From CADAWZ01 sp045114665 (lineage in GTDB: Bacteria; Vulcanimicrobiota; CADAWZ01), in the NCBI GenBank assembly GCA_045114665.1, contig JBGUKW010000034.1:1-41881 (forward strand): a stretch of 41,881 nt of DNA, read 5' to 3'. Numbering within the stretch: position 1 is the first letter of the stretch; every line of letters starts with the position of its first letter. A model generated the notes under the pieces. That model did no database searches. It was not told the DNA's origin and saw only the letters and a program-made list of their open reading frames with translations. Made by a program: the position numbers and the translations under genes. Shown here piece after piece: positions 33,791 through 41,881 of this stretch.

Positions 33791-36562
33791 TTAAAACACC
33801 GATTCAAATAGAGATCTTGTAAAAATGCCTTCATCATTAAAAAATGGAACATAGTCAGGATCATAAGTCAATGTCGCATGTGTAACACCATCTATATTTA
33901 AAGAACCCTTGGCTGTTATCAAAGCTCCTGTTATATTAAATTCTCCACCACTTCCATTTATATTTATATTGCCTTCTTTTGAATATATTGTTCCTTTTAC
34001 CTCAGTATTGGCTATTTGTTTTTTATAATAGTTGACAACATATTCTTCCATAGTTTTTGATTTTTGCTTTACTTTTTCATCCGCTTGTTTAGCTGTAGTA
34101 GCTACTGCTGTTGGGTTGGATATTTTAAAGTCTTTATATCTATTTTCATCATCTATTTTATTTAAATTCCAATAATTATTTGTTGAAAAGAATATGTTAT
34201 TATCTGCAGATGTCTTTTTTTCATTATCTTTATATTTCTGAGTGTATTTAGTTTTGTTTATATCAATTATTCCAATAGATTTACCATCTATAGATAAAAG
34301 CATATCCCCTAAATGATTATCACTACGATATTTATAGTTTTGATAACTATCATACTCTTCTAATTTTACTCCATTGCTTTCTATTTTTTTTATACTCAGG
34401 TTATTAAAGAGAAAATCATTTTGTTCATATTTATCAAGTAAATTTATGGTTTTGTAAGAACGATTACCATAATCCCAGTAGGTATAATCATACATACCCT
34501 TTTTTAGCTGTTCAGTTGTACTTCTAAATATAGGTTCCTTCTTATTATTCTTATATATATATATTGTATCACTTTTTATTTCAATTGTATAAGTTGCTTC
34601 TATATTATTATTTTTCTTTTGGTATTTATTAAATGTAATCGTTTGTACTGTATTATTTGTTTGTGTTGAATCATTTTCTGTTGAAATTATTTGTGTATTT
34701 TTACCATTTATATTGATATCTGAACCTTCAGAATTTAAACCAGAGTTTTTGGCTTCTTCTATACCATCTTCTATGATTGCATTTTGTAGTGATTCAGACT
34801 CAGATGTCAAATTTTTTGCTTCTTTTATGTCAACATTTCCCTTTGCCCAAACAGCTACACCACTATTTGCCTGGGTTTCAAGTGTGGAACCTGAATTCAT
34901 TGTCAGATTGCCATCACAATATATTTTACCACTTCCTGTAACTTCGCCTTCTATAAAAAGATTTGCATTTCCTGAATTTGCTTGTGTTTTTATTACACCT
35001 TTATCACTTATTGAAAAATCGACAGTATTTTCACTCGATTGTGTGTATTTGTAATTAGTTGTATCTTCTGCTGTATTATTTTCTGTTGCCCCACTATTAT
35101 TAGATGTATCATTTTCATTAGGTGTCTCATTATTGTCTTTATTTTTTTTATTTGGATTTTGTTTGTCAACAACAATAAAGCTCAAATTTCCTTTTGATTC
35201 TACTTTTCCTATTATATTTATTTTTCTTGTTTCTTGTCTTTTGCCTTCATTTTCTTTTGTAACAAACTTTATATTTGTATATTTATCTTTATCATCAATA
35301 TTTAGCTTTTCAAATTTTGTTGTGCTTATCTCTTGATTTTCTGTTTCAGCTGTTATTATATCATCTGTATATGCCCAATAGCTTTTTTCTGGTTTTTCAA
35401 TATCATTTATGAATACATAAGTTCCAGATTTTAATTCTGTATATTTGTTATCATCAGATGTTTCAGTAGATGTATTTTCTGTTGTATCTCCTGCTACTGT
35501 ATTAATATCTGAAAGAGAGTTTATCTTGTCACTTATTTTTGGATTAGGATCATATTTTATATGTGATGGTGTATCTTTAATATCTGTAGAATTTGTTGAA
35601 GATTGTTTAAAATTTCCGACTGTAATTCCCTTCGAAGATATTATTGTTTTGTTTTTAGCATTTAGCAAATAGGCAGGATCGTTTATTGTTCCATTTTTTC
35701 CTATTCCATCTATTTTTAGTGAATTTGCACTTGTTATTTTGCCATTTTTATCTGCACTTTTGTTGTTTATTGTTATAAATGGATTGTCAGAATTATAATC
35801 TTCTTCATAACTTATTATGTTGTTTTCTGAAGTAGTTGTATAGGAATTAATATTTACTTCACCATTTATCATACTTCCGCCGTCGAGAGATTTTGGACCA
35901 TTTGATACAAATATTGCTTCTGCATATCTAACAGTTTTTCCACAAGTACCTTTTACATATGCATAAAACGATTTTGCAGGTACATCTCTTTTGTTTTTAG
36001 TTGTATCTTCTGTCGTGTTTTGTGATGTTTGTTCTGATGAATCTTGATTATCTTCTGAATTAGGTATTTGAATATTTGATGATTCATCATTATTAGATGT
36101 ATCTTTCAAAATATTATTTTCATTGTCAATATTGTTTATACAAGCATATTCTTTATTTGTTGGGTTATTTTTAAAGAAAATTTCAAATTTTGAATCATAG
36201 TTATTTTCTGATACTTGACCTTTTGAGGAATCGAGTAATATATAGCCAGTAAGTCCGTTATTATCGGCATTTTCTTTTATTATGATAGTCTGTGATGTAT
36301 TGTCAGAAGATGTAGAAGAAGGTTGTATTTGTAATTGGTTATTTTTATATGTTCCCCAGGCTCTATCTCTGTACAGTTGACCTTTTATGAATTCCAATCC
36401 AGATACTGCAGCTAAATATGCCTGTTCACCATCTGCATATCTATTACCGCCCATCAAAGTCTCTTTACCATTTTTGGCAATGACAACGGCAAGCATGAAT
36501 GCTATTGCCATAAATAATAAAGTTGTTATTAATATAATTCCAGACTTTTTATTTTTTTTCAT
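33791..36562 (-). CDS. Large GspK/PilX-like tip protein (copy A)
   Basis: A 923-residue paralogue of the gene at 30023. The same N-terminal prepilin-like helix is encoded by nearly identical DNA. The body is even richer in Asn/Ser/Thr/Glu and has the matching segments GSGKIYCDGNLTMNSGS, GNVDIKEAKNL and NININGSGGEFNITGAL, with the end LTYDPDYVPFF. A GTG three codons before the chosen ATG (36562) aligns with the ATG of copy B, but its site would be too close. It is the first gene of the duplicated block and follows the lipoprotein gene by 22 bases. Confidence 0.78.
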   Translation of the reverse strand: MKKNKKSGIILITTLLFMAIAFMLAVVIAKNGKETLMGGNRYADGEQAYLAAVSGLEFIKGQLYRDRAWGTYKNNQLQIQPSSTSSDNTSQTIIIKENADNNGLTGYILLDSSKGQVSENNYDSKFEIFFKNNPTNKEYACINNIDNENNILKDTSNNDESSNIQIPNSEDNQDSSEQTSQNTTEDTTKNKRDVPAKSFYAYVKGTCGKTVRYAEAIFVSNGPKSLDGGSMINGEVNINSYTTTSENNIISYEEDYNSDNPFITINNKSADKNGKITSANSLKIDGIGKNGTINDPAYLLNAKNKTIISSKGITVGNFKQSSTNSTDIKDTPSHIKYDPNPKISDKINSLSDINTVAGDTTENTSTETSDDNKYTELKSGTYVFINDIEKPEKSYWAYTDDIITAETENQEISTTKFEKLNIDDKDKYTNIKFVTKENEGKRQETRKINIIGKVESKGNLSFIVVDKQNPNKKNKDNNETPNENDTSNNSGATENNTAEDTTNYKYTQSSENTVDFSISDKGVIKTQANSGNANLFIEGEVTGSGKIYCDGNLTMNSGSTLETQANSGVAVWAKGNVDIKEAKNLTSESESLQNAIIEDGIEEAKNSGLNSEGSDININGKNTQIISTENDSTQTNNTVQTITFNKYQKKNNNIEATYTIEIKSDTIYIYKNNKKEPIFRSTTEQLKKGMYDYTYWDYGNRSYKTINLLDKYEQNDFLFNNLSIKKIESNGVKLEEYDSYQNYKYRSDNHLGDMLLSIDGKSIGIIDINKTKYTQKYKDNEKKTSADNNIFFSTNNYWNLNKIDDENRYKDFKISNPTAVATTAKQADEKVKQKSKTMEEYVVNYYKKQIANTEVKGTIYSKEGNININGSGGEFNITGALITAKGSLNIDGVTHATLTYDPDYVPFFNDEGIFTRSLFESVF

Positions 36563-36584
36563 GGCATTCACCTTCTTTTATGCA

Positions 36585-37109
36585 TTAAAATTTTACTTCC
36601 CCAGGAGGCATTAATACGATTCTCCAACGATTGTCTTCTAATTTCATTGTAATTTTGTCAGATACAGTATCGTCTTTCGATTTTTCCATTTGTAATACTG
36701 CAGTATCACCTTCAATAGTAACTTTTTCGATTTTTCTTTCTGGTACAAGACTTTTTAAGAGATAATCTCTCAATTCAGTATGTTCAAGTTGAAAAACAAA
36801 AAAGTCTTTTGCAGTCATTTTTTCCATATCTTCAATAGTCATATTTGTATTTGGAAATTTTATCTGCTTTTTATCTTTTGGTATTTTTTTTAAATTATCG
36901 ACAAATGGTTTATAGATAAAATCGGTATATTGTTTTTGAGTTCCGTAAGCAAGCAGATTCCAAACTTCTTCGTAATTTCTATTTGAAACAGCTGATAAAA
37001 ATTCATTATATGACTTTTCAACTTTTTTTTCTTCAGATGTAAAAAAACTACAAGATGAAATTAATATTACACTTATTAATATTATAGCAGTAAAAATGTG
37101 TTTTTTCAA
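36585..37109 (-). CDS. Lipoprotein of unknown function upstream of the pseudopilin cassettes
   Basis: A 174-residue protein with a lipoprotein signal ending in the lipobox ISSC (Cys20). The mature part, with an early YNEFLSAVSNRNYEEVWNLL stretch and a late TMKLEDNRWRIVLMPPG, looks like an NTF2/DUF4878-type lumenal domain, but that is a guess. The start codon is TTG at 37109 with AAGGAA 8 bases upstream. The short gap to the large pilin-like gene suggests it belongs to the same operon and might help secretion or assembly. Confidence 0.75.
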   Translation of the reverse strand: MKKHIFTAIILISVILISSCSFFTSEEKKVEKSYNEFLSAVSNRNYEEVWNLLAYGTQKQYTDFIYKPFVDNLKKIPKDKKQIKFPNTNMTIEDMEKMTAKDFFVFQLEHTELRDYLLKSLVPERKIEKVTIEGDTAVLQMEKSKDDTVSDKITMKLEDNRWRIVLMPPGEVKF

Positions 37110-37182
37110 TTTTTTATTTCCTTAAAATTAAAAATATTTAATATTATATAATTCATTTTATATTTGTAAAAACCTTTATTAT

Positions 37183-38562
37183 TTAATTTATAAACATTTT
37201 TATTAAAACGATTGGTTGAAGTATGATTGCTGGCAATATTCCTATTGCTATGATTACAAAATTCATTATTATCAGTCCTGTTTGTTCATATATGGTTATA
37301 GTTTGTAGGTCTATTTGATTTTTATCTTTTTGGAGTATTGGTTGTAATTTTTTGTATAGATATATTTCTGATGAAATAGGATATATCAATAAAAATAATA
37401 ATGTCAATGCTGAATTTTGTGTTGCTAATTCGAGCATGAATATATATGGTATAAAATTGGCTGTTCCTGGAATAAAAAGAGCTGATAGGCAATTAATAAT
37501 TAACATAGCTCTAAAAAATAAATTGTCTTTATTTATGAAAATATTTTCTGATTTTTGACTTTTTATGCTTATGAGTGTTGAACAGAATAGCAGTCCAGTC
37601 TGTGTTATTAATCCTGTGAAAATAGAAAATATGATACACATAAAAGTTAAATTAGATAGAGTATCTGTCGATATAATCATTATTGCTGAGTTTATTGCTA
37701 AGTAGTTGATACAAATTTTTTGAAAATTTTTCTCAGTCATTGATTGTATCGTTTTTATTGTTGCAAATATTATTCCAGATATTATTATGAATGGCAAATA
37801 AAAATTGATTGAGTTTAAACATATAATGATAGTATATTTAAAAAATATTAAAATTCCACATTTTCCAAAAATAGTTAATGTAAATATTTCATTTCCATTA
37901 TTTAATTGATGTTCTGTCAGCCATTTATCTGTATATGGAAAGCCTGAAAGAATTAATGAGGTTATAAATAATATTGGAAATATTATGAATATGTTTTGTA
38001 TTAATTTGAAATCTTCTAATAATAATATCACCAATGTTATTATTATTGATATCGAAGGAGTGATTATTTTATTTCTGTCTTTTTTCTTGAATAATATTAA
38101 ATAAAAATATAAACTTGCAGTGATTATAAAGAATGAAAATAAAAAAATATTGTCACTTATAATACAACCATAAATTCCAAATTTAAAGAATTGTGTATAT
38201 GCTGTTTGTTTTTTATTTATTATTTTATCTGGGAATAGGTCTGTACAAAATGATATAATTGAAATTGCTATAAGTATGATTACATTATAATTATTGATAT
38301 TTAAATAATTTTTTATATCAAATATTATGTGTTTTTGTGCTAATATTGGAATAATTGTTGAATGTATTATTTCATTTTCTACATTACTGCTTTGTATGCA
38401 ATAAAAGCAAAAAGAATAAATTGAGGTTATCAGAAATATTAATGAAGTAAATATTTTTATTTTTGTTATTTCATTTATATTTATTTTTTTTTCAAAAATT
38501 AATATAATAATTCCGATTAAAAGTGGAATTATCATAAATGTAGATATGATGAAAACATTCAT
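37183..38562 (-). CDS. NuoM-like membrane protein without the usual charged residues
   Basis: A 459-residue protein with about 13 hydrophobic helices. It has the overall pattern of complex I/Mrp antiporter subunit M: a middle GFPYTDKWLTEHQ, corresponding to the FPLHTWLPDAH region, and GTANFIPYIFML, corresponding to the GLPGTSGF region. The acidic DAHxEAP signature is replaced by EHQLNNGNE, so proton pumping is doubtful. The gene begins 9 bases after the NuoL-like gene. No other Nuo, Mrp or Hyd gene is visible in the window. The ribosome binding site is weak. The base composition is extremely A/T-rich even for this window. Confidence 0.65.
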   Translation of the reverse strand: MNVFIISTFMIIPLLIGIIILIFEKKININEITKIKIFTSLIFLITSIYSFCFYCIQSSNVENEIIHSTIIPILAQKHIIFDIKNYLNINNYNVIILIAISIISFCTDLFPDKIINKKQTAYTQFFKFGIYGCIISDNIFLFSFFIITASLYFYLILFKKKDRNKIITPSISIIITLVILLLEDFKLIQNIFIIFPILFITSLILSGFPYTDKWLTEHQLNNGNEIFTLTIFGKCGILIFFKYTIIICLNSINFYLPFIIISGIIFATIKTIQSMTEKNFQKICINYLAINSAIMIISTDTLSNLTFMCIIFSIFTGLITQTGLLFCSTLISIKSQKSENIFINKDNLFFRAMLIINCLSALFIPGTANFIPYIFMLELATQNSALTLLFLLIYPISSEIYLYKKLQPILQKDKNQIDLQTITIYEQTGLIIMNFVIIAIGILPAIILQPIVLIKMFIN

Positions 38563-38571
38563 AATTATTTT

Positions 38572-40167
38572 TTAATTTTTCCCTAAGATTTTATAAAAAT
38601 TTGAATTTTTAACTTTGTCTCTTATTAGGCTTACATATTTATTTTTGTAAAATATAGTATACAAAATAACAATTATCAATCCTAAAATAATTGGAAGCAA
38701 GCTATAATTTGATAATATTTTTTGATTATTTATTACATAAATTATATGATTTATTTCTGTCAAAAAAAATAATGCACTTAAAAAGAATATTCCAGCATCT
38801 TTTATGCTTATATTAAAAGGTGATTCAAATTTTCTATTTTCTCTTTGTTTGTTGGAATTTGATAAAATTGTAAATATTGGCTTTATTGAAGCTATATTTA
38901 TAAATAAAAATATTACTGTATATAAATATAGGTTATTAGACAAAAAATCTTTATTTACTAAGTCTTTTTCTATTCCTGTAAAAGGTGGAAAACCAGATAT
39001 TATTATTAAACAAATTATATATATAAATGTTATAGCAGGTTTTTCTCTCCATTGTATTTCTTTTATATCTTCTGTTTTAGATATTTTACAAAGATATGAT
39101 GAAGATATCAATATAAGTGCAGGTATTATAGATGAAGATATTATGCAGTATATGGAAAAAATATTATTTTGTAACATACCTGCAGTTACTATTGATGTAT
39201 TTGCTATACATAGACACCCTGTTATTTTCATTATATTTGATTGAAGTAATGAGTATATGCTTAAAATAAGGGCTGTTATATTCAATAATCCTATAAAAGT
39301 TATTATTATAATATTTGTAACATATTCTTTGTTTGGATTGAGAATATATATGAGCCAAAAAGCTATTATTGTGTTTCCTATTGATATTATTTTTAATGTT
39401 GTGTCGCTAAAAAAACTATTTTTTATGAAATAAATTAAACTAAAAGGAATCATTCCTGCTCTAAACATTGACCCCATTAACATCATACAAAATGCAATGC
39501 TTTTTATCTCTTTTGATTCTATTTGTATTGATATATTACTTATTATGTCTATTTGATTGTTATATGAATTAGAAAATATCATTGCACCAATAATTGTAAT
39601 ATAATCAAAAAATACGGTTGTTATTGCCATATTATTTATTTGATTACTTTCAGATGTGTCTTTAGAATTATTGAACATCAATATAAATTGTGCTATAGAA
39701 GAAAGTAATAAAAATGTTACAGTTTGAATATAGGAATGAGATATTATTGCCAATATAATAAGTGAATCATATATTGAAGAAAAAGATGTTATTTTTGATT
39801 GCTTTTCTTGTTCTTCAAGTAGGTTATTTGAAACATAATTTATGTGAGAAGTAAAAGCTATTATTGTAATTATTAAAATTAGAGTTGCATTAATTTGATT
39901 TATTCCAAATGAAATAGGTATATTTCCATAATATGTTTTGAACCATTGAAAAGACCAAATAAGCGGATCTCTTGATTTGCTAAGATATTCTATTACATGC
40001 TTTATTATTATTATTGATATTCCAAGATTTATTGCTTTTATAATGAGTAATATGACATTTGAAATTGTTTTTGATTTGGATGTAAAATTTAATGTCAATA
40101 TTGAACTTATAATTGAAAATATTGGAATTGATATTATGTATGTAAATATTAAGTTATTTTCAGACAT
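38572..40167 (-). CDS. NuoL-like membrane protein without the usual charged residues
   Basis: A 531-residue protein with about 14 hydrophobic helices. The N-terminal part has WFKTYYGNIPISFGINQIN and a following HINYVSNNL, the pattern of NuoL. Later stretches MFRAGMIPFSLI and ISGFPPFTGIEK correspond to the KSAQxPFHxW and GxPPFSGF regions. The key Lys of the first is replaced by Arg and the helix that usually has the GWE Glu reads LLLSSIAQFILM. This makes it a likely degenerate member of the Proton_antipo_M family. Together with the next gene it forms a two-gene unit. The start ATG at 40167 has little ribosome binding site. The hfq promoter diverges from it. Confidence 0.65.
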   Translation of the reverse strand: MSENNLIFTYIISIPIFSIISSILTLNFTSKSKTISNVILLIIKAINLGISIIIIKHVIEYLSKSRDPLIWSFQWFKTYYGNIPISFGINQINATLILIITIIAFTSHINYVSNNLLEEQEKQSKITSFSSIYDSLIILAIISHSYIQTVTFLLLSSIAQFILMFNNSKDTSESNQINNMAITTVFFDYITIIGAMIFSNSYNNQIDIISNISIQIESKEIKSIAFCMMLMGSMFRAGMIPFSLIYFIKNSFFSDTTLKIISIGNTIIAFWLIYILNPNKEYVTNIIIITFIGLLNITALILSIYSLLQSNIMKITGCLCIANTSIVTAGMLQNNIFSIYCIISSSIIPALILISSSYLCKISKTEDIKEIQWREKPAITFIYIICLIIISGFPPFTGIEKDLVNKDFLSNNLYLYTVIFLFINIASIKPIFTILSNSNKQRENRKFESPFNISIKDAGIFFLSALFFLTEINHIIYVINNQKILSNYSLLPIILGLIIVILYTIFYKNKYVSLIRDKVKNSNFYKILGKN

Positions 40168-40301
40168 ATCTAAGAAAATTTTTATTTTTATTATTTAATT
40201 TTTATTATAAAGTTATTATTCTTATATAAGTTTAAAAATTCCCTTTTGTTTAAATATTAAGAAATAGTCAAATTTTTATTTTTTTTGATTTTTTATAACT
40301 A

Positions 40302-40330
40302 TTGCATAAAAAAAAAATAAGTAGTATAAT
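40302..40330 (+). promoter_or_regulatory. Sigma-70-type promoter of hfq
   Basis: TTGCAT at 40302-40307 and TATAAT at 40325-40330 with an ideal 17-base spacer, 36 bases before the hfq ATG. It is the best promoter match in the window. Confidence 0.8.
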
Positions 40331-40366
40331 AAATAAATTGTTAGAATTTATTTTATGGAGGTTTTT

Positions 40367-40654
40367 ATGGCTCGCAATCTTCAAGATGCTTTTTTCCAGA
40401 AAGCAAAAAATGACGGAATTCCAGTTTCTGTATATCTTTTGAGTGGTTTCAGAATTTCTGGCATAATCAAAGGATTTGATACTTTTACAGTATTGATTGA
40501 ACAGCAAGAAGGTGGAACACAACTTATTTTTAAGCATGCCATAAGCACAGTAAGTGGTGGAAAGAGCTTGACAACATCTGGAGTTTTTTCTTGTTTAGAC
40601 AGACCAAAACAGAAAGTAGAAGAAAAAGAAGCAAAAGAAGAAGTTAAAGAATAG
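40367..40654 (+). CDS. hfq: RNA chaperone Hfq
   Basis: A 95-residue Sm-like protein. The Sm1 motif spans SVYLLSGFRISGIIKGFDTF and the Sm2 motif reads IFKHAISTV, the form of the Hfq signature (YKHAIST in most). The N-terminus ARNLQDAFFQKAKNDG is also typical. A short Lys/Glu-rich tail follows. Hfq forms hexamers that pair small RNAs with mRNAs. The ATG at 40367 was chosen because TGGAGG (40356-40361) is at good distance; an ATG four codons upstream lies inside that site. It is the first gene of an operon with dapF. Confidence 0.95.
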   Translation: MARNLQDAFFQKAKNDGIPVSVYLLSGFRISGIIKGFDTFTVLIEQQEGGTQLIFKHAISTVSGGKSLTTSGVFSCLDRPKQKVEEKEAKEEVKE

Positions 40655-40665
40655 AGGTTCTTTTT

Positions 40666-41553
40666 ATGGCAAGTGTTACTAAAATGCATGGACTTGGCAA
40701 TGATTTTGTAATTGGCTATTTAAAAAATTTTAAATGGTGTATAACTCAGCTTTCAGATATAGCCGTTGAACTTTGTGATAGGCACAGAGGAATAGGTGCA
40801 GATGGTCTTATTCTCTATGATTTTGACGATGACAATAATCCAACGATGAGTATTTGGAATTCAGATGGTTCTAAAGCTGAAATGTGTGGAAATGGAATAC
40901 GGTGTCTTGCCTCTCATTTATATGATTTGAAACTTGTAAAGTCTGAAAGTTTTAAAATAAAAACTTTGGCTGGTTTTAAGGAAGTTTTTGTTGATAATAA
41001 AATAAGTGTCGAGAATCCTAAAAAGTTTGTAAAAGGTCGAACAGACTATGTTGGGGTAGTTATGGGCTATCCAGAATTTTTGGCTTCAAAGATTCCTGTA
41101 AAAACAGAAGAAGAATTTTTTATAGATAGAGAAATAAGTGTTTTAGATCACACTTTTAAAGTTTCTGCTGTAAGCATGGGAAATCCTCATGCGGTTATTT
41201 TCGTAAATAGTGATTTTTCTTCAGAAGATTTTTACAAATATGGTCCAGCTATAGAAAAGCATGAACTTTTTCCAAAATTTACAAATGTAGAGTTTGTAAA
41301 TTATAAGAATCCACATGAATTTTCTGTTAGAGTTTGGGAAAGAGGAGCAGGGGAGACTTTAGCTTGTGGCACTGGTGCATGTGCTGTTTATGCAGTGGCT
41401 TGCAAACTTGAGAAGGCATCACTCTATGCGGATATTCATTTACCAGGTGGCACACTTAGAATTTCAACAGGTAAAAATGGAGTAATTCAAATGACAGGTC
41501 CAGCAACAGAAGTTTTTAGTACAAAAATAGAACTTCCTTGCGAGGATTTATGA
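40666..41553 (+). CDS. dapF: Diaminopimelate epimerase
   Basis: A 295-residue enzyme, close to the usual length (270-280). It interconverts LL- and meso-diaminopimelate in the cytoplasm for lysine and peptidoglycan. The two catalytic cysteines are present: C74 in EMCGNGIRC and C234 in LACGTGAC. The N-terminus has the family signature MHGLGNDFV. It starts 11 bases after hfq with AGAGG upstream, and its stop overlaps the next start. Confidence 0.95.
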   Translation: MASVTKMHGLGNDFVIGYLKNFKWCITQLSDIAVELCDRHRGIGADGLILYDFDDDNNPTMSIWNSDGSKAEMCGNGIRCLASHLYDLKLVKSESFKIKTLAGFKEVFVDNKISVENPKKFVKGRTDYVGVVMGYPEFLASKIPVKTEEEFFIDREISVLDHTFKVSAVSMGNPHAVIFVNSDFSSEDFYKYGPAIEKHELFPKFTNVEFVNYKNPHEFSVRVWERGAGETLACGTGACAVYAVACKLEKASLYADIHLPGGTLRISTGKNGVIQMTGPATEVFSTKIELPCEDL

Positions 41554-41881
41554 TGGAAATTCCTTATGAAGATACTGGAATAACTATTCTTGTCGGAGGG
41601 CTTGGATGTGGAAAAACGGAATTGTCGGCAAATTTAGCATTTTGCATGGCTAAAAAATATAATGAGTTAATTCACATCATAGATCTTGATAATATAAAGC
41701 CTTATTTTAAAATAAGAAACCTCGATGAAAAATATAGAATATCCAATGTAAATATTGTAGCTCCTGATATTCGATATTCTTTTGCCGATTTGCCAATAAT
41801 ATCACCTGAAGCTCGAACGATTGCTGAAATTTCTAAACATGTTATTGTAGATGTTGGAGGAGATGCTTCGGGAGCAAGAGT
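41550..41881 (+). CDS. MinD/ParA-like P-loop ATPase, N-terminal part (cut by window end)
   Basis: The open frame starts at tandem ATGs (41550, 41553) overlapping the dapF stop and runs to the window end, about 110 residues. A Walker A GGLGCGKTE (16-24), an acidic strand IIDLDNIKPYFK with a later DLPIISPE, and IVDVGGDASGARV are visible. They match a family of deviant Walker ATPases in which VDLDxxxPYF and DVGGDxxGA are conserved. Function of that family is not established. No in-frame stop occurs before base 881 of the last kilobase, so the gene continues beyond the window. Confidence 0.75.
   Translation, partial: MMEIPYEDTGITILVGGLGCGKTELSANLAFCMAKKYNELIHIIDLDNIKPYFKIRNLDEKYRISNVNIVAPDIRYSFADLPIISPEARTIAEISKHVIVDVGGDASGAR

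Noticed and set aside
28645..36562. Complete type II secretion or type IV pilus operon
   Set aside because: Only minor-pilin-type proteins and one lipoprotein are present. No ATPase, platform protein, secretin or prepilin peptidase was found here.
37183..40167. Functional respiratory complex I or Mrp antiporter operon
   Set aside because: Only two L/M-like subunits are present and they seem to lack key charged residues. No other subunit lies in the window.
1..41881. tRNA, rRNA, tmRNA, riboswitch or diversity-generating element
   Set aside because: Reading the intergenic regions on both strands showed no cloverleaf, conserved riboswitch core, reverse transcriptase or template/variable repeat pair.

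Overview
The window is very AT-rich DNA, probably from an uncultured bacterium with two membranes. Lipoprotein and Sec signal peptides, six pseudopilin-type proteins, Hfq, DapF (diaminopimelate peptidoglycan) and GlmM support that. No rRNA or tRNA is present, so no phylum can be named with confidence. BspA-type repeats, a Rpn-like remnant and TM2 proteins fit an anaerobic or host-associated lineage, but that is inference.

Layout, left to right. 1-7185 (+): the end of glmM, an oligopeptidase B, a small zinc-finger membrane protein, a two-domain phospholipase D-like protein and a uridine-kinase-type P-loop enzyme, closed by a clear terminator. 7352-7972 (-): a secreted protein of unknown role. 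8222-13575 (-): an envelope-stress-type operon, transcribed as PspA-like coiled coil, DUF4178-like protein, a two-TM protein, a Gly/Tyr-rich mini membrane protein, a membrane-embedded spermidine synthase and a BspA-type repeat protein. 13676-17049 (+): a 6TM-coiled coil-GAF protein with a degenerate GGDEF domain, divergent from the PspA operon, then a zinc-ribbon membrane protein and an M23 endopeptidase.

17059-23479 (+) is accessory DNA: a methyltransferase-like protein without the NPPY motif, an orphan Rpn-type tail, about 720 bp of nested repeats, and a two-gene restriction-modification module. The module is an NPPY half-methyltransferase followed by a GIY-YIG/helicase/half-methyltransferase fusion, and it is bracketed by direct and inverted repeats. 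23762-28577 (-): an amidohydrolase, an ankyrin lipoprotein, a regulatory-domain exported protein and three TM2 proteins, two of them with zinc ribbons and tandem peptide repeats. 28645-37109 (-): a lipoprotein followed by two tandem copies of a three-gene pseudopilin cassette (large GspK/PilX-like, GspI-like, GspJ-like). 37183-40167 (-): two membrane proteins resembling NuoL and NuoM without the usual charged residues. 40367-41881 (+): hfq, dapF and the start of a MinD/ParA-like ATPase.

The points most worth following are the split and reordered methyltransferase module inside a repeat frame, the duplicated pseudopilin cassette with a shared Cys/His motif, the PspA/DUF4178/SpeE operon facing a degenerate GGDEF sensor, and the orphan NuoL/NuoM pair. 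None is proven new from sequence alone.
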